Part shown: piece after piece, positions 8,907 to 15,758 of the stretch
Layout: each line of letters starts with the position of its first letter
Position numbering within the stretch: position 1 is the first letter of the stretch
Assembly (NCBI GenBank): GCA_043806135.1
Contig: JAZDHG010000024.1
Location: 1-19,645, forward strand
Direction: 5' to 3'
Source of the DNA: JAGLQQ01 sp043806135
Lineage (GTDB): Bacteria; Omnitrophota; Gorgyraeia; B26-G9
Length of the DNA: 19,645 bases
Program-made: the position numbers and the translations under genes
Notes under the pieces: model-generated
The model's input: only the letters and a program-made list of their open reading frames with translations
What the model was told of the DNA's origin: nothing
Database searches by the model: none

Positions 8907-9289
8907 CAACAACCGACCCCCCTTTCAAAAAAATCATTGGTGATATTTAAAATCTCATCTCCCCCGAAAGGTTTCTCCACAAAATGTGGGCAGCTTTCAA
9001 TAGACGCAAAGGCCTCCTTTATTTCATGAAGCTTTTCCGTATAGCCGGACATCAGCACCAGCTTCATAAGCGGTGAACACTCTTTAAGCTGCCGGCATGC
9101 CTGCAAACCGTCAATACCGGGCAGAACCAGGTCAACCAAAGCCATTTGAAAGTCTTTCTCCTGGGCAAGTTTTACACCTTCCTCACCGCTCAAGGACACC
9201 TCAACCTCATATCCCCGGCTTTGTAAAATCCGGCTTATCGCCCTGCCGACTATCTTTTCATCATCAATAACCAGAATCCTCTTATTCAT
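8906..9289 (-). CDS. Stand-alone response regulator receiver, third in the operon
   Basis: A 127-residue receiver with Asp9-Asp10, phosphoacceptor Asp53 (LVDLVLPG), Ser81 (MSG) and Lys107 (EKPF), and no output domain. The ATG at 9289 overlaps the end of the upstream receiver by eight bases; an in-frame GTG nine bases earlier is possible. Its stop overlaps the ATG of the next receiver. The three consecutive receivers are similar, which suggests tandem duplication, but they have clearly diverged, so separate partners or roles are plausible (inference). Confidence 0.92.
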   Translation of the reverse strand: MNKRILVIDDEKIVGRAISRILQSRGYEVEVSLSGEEGVKLAQEKDFQMALVDLVLPGIDGLQACRQLKECSPLMKLVLMSGYTEKLHEIKEAFASIESCPHFVEKPFGGDEILNITNDFFERGVGC

Positions 9290-9680
9290 TAAAATCACTC
9301 TGCCCTCGTTCTATCATAATTGTCCTTATTGTATCTGACAACTCCTGCTCGCCTAAAGGCTTTCTCAGAAAAAAATCGCGCCCGCCTGCTTTTATAAACT
9401 CTATCCAGTTTTTCTGCATTTCATCTACATATCCGCTCATCAGAACAACCTCAGTATCCGGGCTGATAGTTTTAACTACTTTGCAGACTTCCACACCGCT
9501 GCTCCCGGGCATGACCAGGTCAACCAGAATAATGTCTATCTTTTCTCTCTTTACTATCTCTATGGCTTCCTGGGCCGATGTGGTCTCAAGCACGTTATAT
9601 CCGCTGGCCGCAAGTTCTTTCTTGTACGCTTTTAATATCAGCTCTTCATCATCCACAACCAGAATTTTAGCTTTGCTCAT
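9282..9680 (-). CDS. Stand-alone response regulator receiver, second in the operon
   Basis: A 132-residue receiver with Asp10-Asp11, phosphoacceptor Asp54 (LVDLVMPG), Ser82 (MSG) and Lys107 (RKPL). There is no effector domain. Its ATG lies inside the 3' end of the soluble kinase gene (14-base overlap) behind a strong Shine-Dalgarno, GGGAGGG, so it is translated coupled to that kinase. This makes it the best candidate for direct phosphorylation by the kinase (inference). Confidence 0.93.
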   Translation of the reverse strand: MSKAKILVVDDEELILKAYKKELAASGYNVLETTSAQEAIEIVKREKIDIILVDLVMPGSSGVEVCKVVKTISPDTEVVLMSGYVDEMQKNWIEFIKAGGRDFFLRKPLGEQELSDTIRTIMIERGQSDFNE

Positions 9681-11709
9681 TATTTCCCTCCCCGCTTACA
9701 GGCAGCCGGACTCTAAATACAGTTCCCTCCCCTTCTTTACTTTGCACTTTTATCCTGCCTTTATGATTTTCAACTATCTTATGCACTATAGAAAGCCCCA
9801 GGCCAATCCCTCCGCCCGGGCGTTTTGTTGTAAAAAAAGGATCAAATATTTTTTCCAAGTTCTCTGGATTCATTCCGCAGCCTGTATCCCTAAACTCCAT
9901 TTCCACCCACTTATGTTCTTTCTCCTCTATATTTCTTGTTGTAATGGTAAACTTACCTTGTTCAGGCATCGCGTCACAGGCATTGGTTACCATGTTTACG
10001 ATCACCTGCTGGATCTGATTTTTGCTGGCTTTGATAAGCCAAAGATTATGGGCATAATTTTTCTCTATTTTTAATTTATCACCTTTAAAATAATACCCGC
10101 TGAAGCTAAGCGTTGTTTCAATAGCCTCATTACAATCAACAAGTTCCAGCTGTTCCATTGTCTGCCGGGAAAAAGCACTAAGGCTTCTGACAATATCCGC
10201 CATATGCGTACAAGCCTTTTCCATTTCTACAAGATCTATATACTCCTCACTTGAGGGGTCTTTTTCTTTTTTATATGACCTGAGCAGGCTCAAGAGCCCG
10301 GTCAAGGGGCTGTTTAGCTCATGTGCTATACCTGCGCCCAGCTGACCGATACCGGTAAGTTTTTCCGCTTGTATCAGCTGCAGCTGCGTATCCTTTAACT
10401 CCTGATAAGCCTCTGCCAGTTCAAGCGCTTTTTGCTGTGCCGCATTAGCCGCGGCTTTTTCCACCACAAGAATTTTCTCTTTTTCTTCCATTTTTTTCTT
10501 TTCCGTTACATCATCATAAATAGCTACAATCTCACCACTGTTCAGCTTGTAAACATAGTTTTCTCTCCAGCCGCAAATACGATTATCTTTATATTGTTTT
10601 ACAGGGAAATATTCCTCCTGGCCTGTTTCCCAGACGCGTTTAAAAACATCAAAGATCCCGAAATCCTTTACCCCGGGGAAGACCTCCGTAACCCGCCTGC
10701 CGATGATATCCTGTCTAGCTATTTGTTCCGCTTTTTGCCCGGCCTTATTAAAATCCACAAAAACAAAATCCTCGCCGTTATCCACGGCATTATATATTGC
10801 CACACAGCTGCTCATATTATCAAAAAGCTGCTTAAACATGTTTTTAATTCTTATGACTTCCTGCTCTGCTTTTTTACGCTCTGTAATGTCCTGAATGGAA
10901 ACAATTACTTTATGATCGATCCTTTCCCATTTCAGGATTGTAAACAGCTTTTCTTTATCAAGAGTCTGAAAAACACATTCAGATACAAATGACTTTTCCC
11001 CTTTAAAAATACTTAAAAGCGACTTTTTAAATACCGGCAATGTTTCATCACTAAAAATATTTTGGATCGTCGACATTAATGCGTCTTTGGTTTTGGCTTT
11101 AAACAATATCATGCTTTTCTGATTCACATCCAGCACCTTGATCAGATCCGAGCACTTAAACAGTTCCTCAGGATGCTCATTTAAATAGCCCTCAAAATCA
11201 GTCACCCCGGATTGTTTAATTTTTTCCAAATAATCAATAATCTCTGTATAATCCTCCACCCATATCGATATCGGTGCATTATCAAACAGATGCTTATACC
11301 GTTCTTGGCTTTCACGCAATGCCTGCTGTGTCTTTTTGTGTTCTGCAATATCCTTATGCGAAATTACAATAACCCTGCCGTGTCTTTTGTCATGGGACAT
11401 CTTCCCCTGGGCATATGAGATAAAGCGCGTACCGTCCTTTTTTATATTTTCAACCTCTCCTGACCATCCGCCTGTTTTCTCTATAACCTCGATTATTTCT
11501 TGCGCTGTTTGTTCCGGAGTTTTGTCTGTGGGAGCGTTAACAATCAAAACCGGTTTGCCGATCATTTCCCCCGGAGCATAGCCGAACATTTTTTCAAAAG
11601 CAGGGTTTGCATATAGGATATTACCTGTTTCAAGGCTGACAAGATAAGTAGCCTCAGTAGTATTTTTAATGATTGCATCTTCAAAGATAAGTTTTTCTTT
11701 GCCGCTCAT
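9667..11709 (-). CDS. Soluble triple-PAS sensor histidine kinase
   Basis: A 680-residue kinase with no signal peptide or membrane segment, so cytoplasmic. PAS 1 covers about residues 10-125. PAS 2 (about 138-280) is a recognisable subtype with the ISIWVEDYTEI opening and a helical GVTDFEGYLNEHPEEL insertion. PAS 3 (about 293-405) has the GWRENYVYKLNSGEIVAIYDDVTE ending. A coiled coil (405-450) leads to HisKA with His463 (GAGIAHELNSPLTG). The ATPase domain has the N box around Asn572-Asn576, DTGCG (608-612), FDPFF (622-626) and GIGLGL (634-639). All catalytic motifs are intact. It lies 17 bases after a receiver gene and overlaps the next, with a good Shine-Dalgarno (GAGG, five bases). With no sensor outside the cell, it must read a cytoplasmic or redox cue, or a partner such as the HAMP protein at 15759-16718 (inference). 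Confidence 0.95.
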   Translation of the reverse strand: MSGKEKLIFEDAIIKNTTEATYLVSLETGNILYANPAFEKMFGYAPGEMIGKPVLIVNAPTDKTPEQTAQEIIEVIEKTGGWSGEVENIKKDGTRFISYAQGKMSHDKRHGRVIVISHKDIAEHKKTQQALRESQERYKHLFDNAPISIWVEDYTEIIDYLEKIKQSGVTDFEGYLNEHPEELFKCSDLIKVLDVNQKSMILFKAKTKDALMSTIQNIFSDETLPVFKKSLLSIFKGEKSFVSECVFQTLDKEKLFTILKWERIDHKVIVSIQDITERKKAEQEVIRIKNMFKQLFDNMSSCVAIYNAVDNGEDFVFVDFNKAGQKAEQIARQDIIGRRVTEVFPGVKDFGIFDVFKRVWETGQEEYFPVKQYKDNRICGWRENYVYKLNSGEIVAIYDDVTEKKKMEEKEKILVVEKAAANAAQQKALELAEAYQELKDTQLQLIQAEKLTGIGQLGAGIAHELNSPLTGLLSLLRSYKKEKDPSSEEYIDLVEMEKACTHMADIVRSLSAFSRQTMEQLELVDCNEAIETTLSFSGYYFKGDKLKIEKNYAHNLWLIKASKNQIQQVIVNMVTNACDAMPEQGKFTITTRNIEEKEHKWVEMEFRDTGCGMNPENLEKIFDPFFTTKRPGGGIGLGLSIVHKIVENHKGRIKVQSKEGEGTVFRVRLPVSGEGNNEQS

Positions 11710-11726
11710 TTTTACCTCTTTAAAAA

Positions 11727-12107
11727 TTATTTATTCTTAAACTGTTTTTCGATGACCCTGATAAGCTCTGAAACAGTTGTCGGCTTGGCAATAAAAGTCT
11801 TGCCTCCGATTATCCCGCCGCGGGATGCCTCTTCTTCTTTTTTCACTACAGCCGTCAGGAATATTACAGGTATATTTTTGGTCTTCTCTTCCCGCTTAAG
11901 CTGTATCGCGATCTCATCGCCCGAGATATCCGGCATGATAATATCAAGCAGGACCACATCCGGCTGGAATTCTTTGGCCGCTGCCAGTCCCTTTGTCCCG
12001 TCCGATTCAGTCCTGACGATATAATTGCCTGTGCGTTCCAAATTTATTTTTACTATATCTATAAAACTGGCCTCATCGTCGATAATAAGTACTTTCCTTT
12101 TCTCCAT
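11727..12107 (-). CDS. Stand-alone response regulator receiver, first in the operon
   Basis: A 126-residue receiver with Asp10-Asp11, phosphoacceptor Asp55 (LLDIIMPD), Thr85 (LTA) and Lys109 (AKPT). It differs from the three distal receivers: it has the NIPVIFLTA and GKTFIAKPTTVSELI pattern of another receiver subgroup, so it is not a recent copy of them. The internal ATG at 12107 is preferred to one 18 bases upstream because GGGAG lies six bases before it. It sits between the two kinases (48 bases after the membrane kinase, 17 before the soluble one) and could carry phosphate between them (inference). Confidence 0.93.
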   Translation of the reverse strand: MEKRKVLIIDDEASFIDIVKINLERTGNYIVRTESDGTKGLAAAKEFQPDVVLLDIIMPDISGDEIAIQLKREEKTKNIPVIFLTAVVKKEEEASRGGIIGGKTFIAKPTTVSELIRVIEKQFKNK

Positions 12108-12155
12108 ATTTTTCTCCCTTTCCATAAAACAATCACAAACCCCTAGATCATAAGT

Positions 12156-13781
12156 TTACACCCAAAATATCACCTTTACAATAGCGCCGCTGCTCTGGGG
12201 CTTATTGCTGATGTTTATCTGCCCCTTATGCATTTCTATAAGGTTCTTTACTATAGACAGCCCAATCCCGGTGCCTCCGCTATTGCGCCGGGTCGTAAAG
12301 AACGGCTCAAATATTTTAGTTAATATCTCATCCGGGATCCCGGTACCGGTATCTTCGATCTCTGTAACCACTATCCGCTCAAAAGGATGAGGGTCTTTAT
12401 CTTTGACCCTGATGGCTGATATCGGGTCATCCGTAACTATTTCTTCATATGTCCTTATGGTTAATGTTCCGCCTTCTGGCATAGCATGCGCAGCGTTCAA
12501 GATCAGATTGACCAGCACCTGCTCAATTTTATTTCTATCCAGCTCCAGTTCAGGAAGATTTTCCTTCAAATTCTGAACGGCTCTAATATGGCATTTATCC
12601 AGCTGATGCTTTGTCAATAACAGCGCTTTGGTTACGATCGTATTGATATCACAGGAGCTGACTTCCAGTTTGGCGACACTGGAAAAATCCAGCAAACCGC
12701 GGATAATATTATCCGCCCTTTTTACCGCATCGCTCATATGCTTCAATACTACAGGTGAATGCTCGTCTGCATTTTGTATGGTTGTATTGAGGAAATCCAG
12801 ACCCTGCAGAATAATTGCCAGCGGATTTTTCACCTCATGCGCCACGCCGCTTGCCAGACGCCCGACAATCTGCATCTTTGCCGCTTCGATTACCTGCGTT
12901 TGAGCAGCCTTCAACTGTAAATATGCCATCTGCAATGCCTGCTGCGCGTTTAGCCGTTCATCTACCTCAATTTTAAGCGCATCATAGGCTTTGGAAAGCT
13001 CCCGCGTTCGTTCATCCACTCTTTTTTCCAGTTCCTCCCGCGCTAAACGCAATTCCTCTTCAACCATCTTGCGCTCGGTAATATCTTCAAAGCTTTCCAC
13101 TCCGCCGATTATATTCCCCTTATCGTCTTTAAGCAAGTCCGCGCTTTTTAACGCGATAATGTCCTGTCCGTCTTTTCTGACCAGGATACATTCTTCCTCA
13201 ATGACCGGTTTCTCAATGTTTTTATCAAAAAGATGGCATGAATCCCGGCAGGGGAATTTAGTGAATTCCACGCATCTCTTACCGACCATTTCCCCGGCTG
13301 AATAGCCGGTGACCTCCTCGGCATTCTTATTCCAGCTGACAATATACCTGTTTTTATCCACAGTGAAAACCGCACTGGGCACAACCTGAAAAATCCTCTC
13401 GGCATAATCCCTGGCCTTTAACAGCTCTTCTGTCCTTTGCTGAACCCGTATGCCCAGCTCATCATGTGCGGTTCTTAATTCCTGCTCCCCTTTTTTTCTG
13501 ATCAGCATTTCCTGTTCAAGCTGTACGTTGCTGATTTTCAGTTTTTCATGCAGCAGGAGCAGATAATTCTTATCTTTTACCTCCTGTATCCACAAGTAGG
13601 CCACAATACTCAGCATGATAAACATTAAAATCTCGTCAGGAAGTATAAAATTTTCCGGGTAGTAAATCTGCATGACTGTGCGGAAATAAGTAAGGAAAAA
13701 AAGCATGATCACCATAGCTATTTTAAAGTTACGGCTGCTGCCTTTATTCTGACGGGTATGGGAAAGAGTTGTTTTTTTCAT
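12156..13781 (-). CDS. Membrane PAS sensor histidine kinase with cysteine-rich PAS domain
   Basis: A 541-residue kinase, first gene of the signalling operon. Two membrane helices (about 20-37 and 50-66) enclose a loop of only about a dozen residues, so there is no real periplasmic sensor. A coiled coil (70-130) leads to a PAS domain (about 125-237) that holds Cys170, Cys178, Cys182 and Cys198. A second coiled coil (238-300) joins HisKA with His315 (GVAHEVKNPLA). The ATPase domain has Asn425/Asn429, DTGTG (477-481), FEPFF (491-495) and GTGIGL (503-508); it ends at the C-terminus with no receiver. The four cysteines could bind a metal or an iron-sulfur cluster, or act as a thiol switch (inference). 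The ATG has AAGGA nine bases upstream. The mRNA leader is long, about 240 bases, and contains the full copy of the dispersed repeat. Confidence 0.95.
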   Translation of the reverse strand: MKKTTLSHTRQNKGSSRNFKIAMVIMLFFLTYFRTVMQIYYPENFILPDEILMFIMLSIVAYLWIQEVKDKNYLLLLHEKLKISNVQLEQEMLIRKKGEQELRTAHDELGIRVQQRTEELLKARDYAERIFQVVPSAVFTVDKNRYIVSWNKNAEEVTGYSAGEMVGKRCVEFTKFPCRDSCHLFDKNIEKPVIEEECILVRKDGQDIIALKSADLLKDDKGNIIGGVESFEDITERKMVEEELRLAREELEKRVDERTRELSKAYDALKIEVDERLNAQQALQMAYLQLKAAQTQVIEAAKMQIVGRLASGVAHEVKNPLAIILQGLDFLNTTIQNADEHSPVVLKHMSDAVKRADNIIRGLLDFSSVAKLEVSSCDINTIVTKALLLTKHQLDKCHIRAVQNLKENLPELELDRNKIEQVLVNLILNAAHAMPEGGTLTIRTYEEIVTDDPISAIRVKDKDPHPFERIVVTEIEDTGTGIPDEILTKIFEPFFTTRRNSGGTGIGLSIVKNLIEMHKGQINISNKPQSSGAIVKVIFWV

Positions 13782-13840
13782 GGCAAATAATCCTTAACGC
13801 CATTACTGAGCATGGTAAGTGCTGAATCTTGCGTGAAAAA

Positions 13841-13989
13841 TATGGTTCTTTCTTGTTTAATGCGGCAGAAAGAACCTGATCCCACAAATTAAAAAAGATT
13901 ACACAGATTCATGGGCCATTCTTGCTTTGATCTAACCACTTCACTCTTATTGTGTTACCAAAGTTCTTCCACCCTAAATAAGAATGGCC
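13841..13989. repeat. Dispersed two-hairpin repeat, copy C (full)
   Basis: The left hairpin pairs GGTTCTTTC (13844-13852) with GAAAGAACC (13868-13876). A linker containing GATTACACAGATTCAT follows. The right hairpin pairs GGCCATTCTT (13914-13923) with AAGAATGGCC (13980-13989) across a 56-base loop. Copies A (1-113) and B (2727-2797) have the same orientation on the plus strand. It lies in the predicted leader of the membrane kinase mRNA. There is no coding capacity, so it may be a non-autonomous MITE-like element or a structured intergenic repeat. Confidence 0.8.
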
Positions 13990-13993
13990 TAAA

Positions 13994-14056
13994 AATATAG
14001 AATTTTGGTCTTAACCCTATGATATATTATAAGTTTTATAATATATGATAGCAAGC
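13994..14056 (-). promoter_or_regulatory. Promoter of the kinase/receiver operon, shared type (copy 1)
   Basis: On the minus strand, TTGCTA (14049-14054), exactly 17 bases, then TATAAT (14026-14031). The spacer and -10 box form an inverted repeat (ATATTATAA with TTATAATAT, three bases between). Beyond the start site lies the 13-mer AAAATTCTATATT (13994-14006). The same layout occurs at 18274-18334 before the EB_dh operon: 27 of the first 31 bases are the same, and the 13-mer is identical. Transcription would start near 14019. Confidence 0.7.
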
Positions 14057-14092
14057 TGTTTTTCTTATTAGCTAAAGCAATGGTTGGATTTT

Positions 14093-14134
14093 AGGGAAAA
14101 TAAAAATGCCTCCGCCGAAATCACTGAGGCATTT
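14093..14134 (-). terminator. Probable terminator after the winged-helix operon
   Basis: Stem AAATGCCTC (14104-14112) with GAGGCATTT (14126-14134). Read on the minus strand it is followed by TTTTATTTT, a good T tract. It is about 240 bases after the winged-helix stop codon and just upstream of the kinase-operon promoter, so it would insulate the two operons. The bases between (14135-14234) hold two copies of GATCATATA (14172-14180, 14208-14216) and no gene. Confidence 0.7.
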
Positions 14135-14234
14135 CTATTGACAAATAATCAAATTACCGGAAAGTTTTCAAGATCATATAGTAACCATTTAAATAACAAT
14201 TAGTTATGATCATATAAAGGTCATGCTAAGCTTT

Positions 14235-14388
14235 ATCCCGCATGCTTTGAAAACCCCAGCTTTTAAGCTGGGGATGAAAGCAACTCTGCGGGATTCCGCT
14301 CAGAAATCCCGGGCTTTCCCCGTGGAATGTAAAGCATTCCCGGGACTAAGTCCTCGAAATTTCTGCGAAATTTCAGAGGGAGCCCGGG
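14235..14388. repeat. Palindrome-rich fold-back block
   Basis: Two large nested hairpins lie side by side. The first has outer arms ATCCCGCA (14235-14242) and TGCGGGAT (14287-14294) around the perfect palindrome CCCCAGCTTTTAAGCTGGGG (14254-14273). The second has arms CCCGGGCT (14308-14315) and AGCCCGGG (14381-14388) around GGAATG/CATTCC and GGACTAAGTCC. A CCCCAGC hairpin followed by ATGAAAG resembles the subterminal hairpins of IS200/IS605-type elements or REP sequences, but no transposase is present. The right arm runs into the last codons of the winged-helix gene. Confidence 0.6.
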
Positions 14389-14591
14389 TGAGCTTCATTT
14401 ACAAGAGAAATCGTAAAGATTTTTTTGCCTTCTATTTTAACATGGCCTTCGCGGGCCAGCCACCCAAGGCTCATCAGTACCAGCTCTTTAGGCCTGTTTA
14501 ATTCTTTAACGATCTGGGTAAGCTTTGTTTTCCCGTGTTCATCCAAAAAATGCCAGATCTCTCCGGCTATTATGCCAATATCATTAATCAT
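14373..14591 (-). CDS. Small winged-helix protein, DUF2582 family
   Basis: A 72-residue protein matching the DUF2582 winged-helix family: IGIIAGEIWHFLDEHGKTKLTQIVK (about 5-29) followed by a recognition-helix segment and a VKIEGKKIFTISL wing. It probably contacts DNA or a protein partner; members' targets are not known. The ATG at 14591 is chosen because AGGAAGG lies six bases upstream and because it starts at the conserved MINDIG; longer frames reach back into the zinc-ribbon gene without a ribosome site. It is 28 bases after that gene, in the same operon. The last residues (NEAHPGSL) are encoded by DNA of the fold-back block, so the C-terminus may have been changed by insertion of that block. 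Confidence 0.85.
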   Translation of the reverse strand: MINDIGIIAGEIWHFLDEHGKTKLTQIVKELNRPKELVLMSLGWLAREGHVKIEGKKIFTISLVNEAHPGSL

Positions 14592-14619
14592 ATTTACCTT
14601 CCTGTATCCGTCAACAAGT

Positions 14620-14808
14620 TTAATACTCTTCATCTTCACTAAGATCATCACCGACCTGTGAATAAGCCCCCAGGGCTTTTAATTTTACAGGTTCCAGCTT
14701 AACAATTTCAAAGTCCTTATCACATCTTGAACAATAAACAAACTCTCCCACATTAAAATTATCACTTTCATCCAGCACATTATTGCAGAAAAGGCATTTA
14801 ATTAACAT
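14620..14808 (-). CDS. LysW-like zinc-ribbon protein with acidic tail
   Basis: A 62-residue protein with a CX2C pair (Cys5, Cys8) and a second pair (Cys26, Cys29), followed by FEIVKLEP and an acidic tail. Spacing, the GEFVYC segment, the LEP motif and the tail all resemble LysW/ArgW, the amino-group carrier proteins of lysine and arginine synthesis. In those, the substrate is joined to the terminal Glu of an EDWGE ending. Here the protein ends SEDEEY, so the residue that is modified in LysW is missing. No lysX, argB-like or other biosynthetic genes are nearby. It may be a carrier with altered chemistry or simply a structural zinc ribbon. The ATG is fixed by GGAG six bases upstream; a TTG 15 bases earlier is less likely. 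It lies 27 bases after the exported-protein gene. Confidence 0.85.
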   Translation of the reverse strand: MLIKCLFCNNVLDESDNFNVGEFVYCSRCDKDFEIVKLEPVKLKALGAYSQVGDDLSEDEEY

Positions 14809-14835
14809 CTCGCTCTCCTTCAAATTTTAAAAATT

Positions 14836-15114
14836 TTACATGTCGACATACTCATAATCAACTACAGTTTTTACTCCGTCAACTTCCTCTATGGTCACCT
14901 CTACTTCATCTCCGGCCTCTATATCCATATAATCCTTTACACCCTCACCTATCATTAACTTCGCTTCATTTATAAGGATATAGCTTCCGTCCTCTGCAAC
15001 CTGCGTAACTTTACCTTTTAACATAGTTTCTGTCTGTTCTTGAGCCGCGACTATATTTACAAATACCATCATACAAATAACCAGACCTGCCAACAGCTTA
15101 ATTCGTTTAAACAT
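14836..15114 (-). CDS. Small exported protein of unknown function
   Basis: A 92-residue protein. A Sec signal (MFKRIK, hydrophobic core, then VAAQ) predicts cleavage near residue 25. The mature part of about 67 residues is acidic and looks all-beta (GKVTQV, YILINEAKLMIG, DEVEVTIEEVDG, KTVVDYEYVDM), perhaps a small barrel such as an OB-like fold. I do not recognise the family. The ATG at 15114 has AAGGAG six bases upstream; the in-frame start 24 bases earlier has no such site. It is the first gene of a three-gene operon with the LysW-like protein and DUF2582, an odd combination because the other two should be cytoplasmic. Confidence 0.8.
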   Translation of the reverse strand: MFKRIKLLAGLVICMMVFVNIVAAQEQTETMLKGKVTQVAEDGSYILINEAKLMIGEGVKDYMDIEAGDEVEVTIEEVDGVKTVVDYEYVDM

Positions 15115-15328
15115 TATTTTCTCCTTAATGAAACTCAACTTCCTTCTATTGTTTTACCTTTTAAAGGCTGAACGGTTAAAGTCAGTCTTTTAATGTTGAT
15201 TCCTGATTAAAAATTGATTATTTTCACTTGGCTTGGGGCGATTTTTTGCCAGCCGTGTCACCTCCTCCTGCCAACATTTAGGTTAGACTATAAATGAATA
15301 TGCTCATGTCGGAATATTTTCATTCCTT

Positions 15329-15357
15329 AATATATTCCTAACAAAAATTTTTGTCAA
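15329..15357 (-). promoter_or_regulatory. Strong predicted sigma-70 promoter of the LysW-like operon
   Basis: On the minus strand, a perfect TTGACA (15352-15357), 17 bases, then TATATT (15329-15334). The start would be near 15322, about 208 bases before the first ATG. The leader contains a GGAGGAGGTGA run (about 15257-15272) and an imperfect GGCTGGC/GCC(C)CAAGCC hairpin (about 15229-15255), but matches no riboswitch family I can recall. The remaining interval up to the HAMP gene (15358-15758) holds a small AT-rich palindrome (15522-15539), CCTGGCCAGG (15417-15426) and no gene I can support. Confidence 0.65.
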
Positions 15358-15758
15358 GAGGAAAAATTTTGTTTGAAAATGCCTTTTTTAAAAAAATAAT
15401 TATTCTTATTTTAATACCTGGCCAGGCATCTTTTTGCCGTTTCTAGATAAGGGGCTTTGCCGGCATGGGCCATGGAAGAATGAACTGATTTTATATCGAA
15501 AAGATTCTGCATTTTTAGGCGATAACAGTACTATGTTATTTTTTGACTTCTTTTGCGGCTTTCAAACATACAGACAATTACTTTACAATAAGCTATGATA
15601 ATTTTATGCGCTGTTCAAAAAATACACACAGATAAAATATCAAAATCTGGGTTTATCTATTTTTAACAAAGTCCTGCGGCAATAGATGATATTCACTTTT
15701 CAAAGCCACTTTTTCCGAGCAAAAATCAAAAACTGCTTTATTGCTCCTCCTGTTTTGC

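Noticed and set aside
9481..10074. Open frame of 197 codons on the plus strand
   Set aside because: It is antisense to the second receiver and the kinase ATPase domain, whose protein motifs are clear on the minus strand. It has no family resemblance and no ribosome site.
14223..14501. Plus-strand open frame of 92 codons across the fold-back block
   Set aside because: It is made by the palindromes and overlaps the winged-helix gene on the opposite strand.
15115..15322. Possible known riboswitch in the leader of the LysW-like operon
   Set aside because: I compared it by eye with remembered cores (cyclic di-GMP, cobalamin, ZTP, fluoride, manganese, guanidine) and none fits. It is kept only as an unassigned leader.
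15411..15512. Minus-strand frame of 33 codons ending in CLARY
   Set aside because: It has no Shine-Dalgarno sequence and no recognised family. It could be a gene relic or a leader peptide, but nothing supports translation.
15522..15539. AT-rich stem ATAACA/TGTTAT followed by six Ts on the plus strand
   Set aside because: No plus-strand gene precedes it, so a terminator role has no purpose there. The stem is short and weak.
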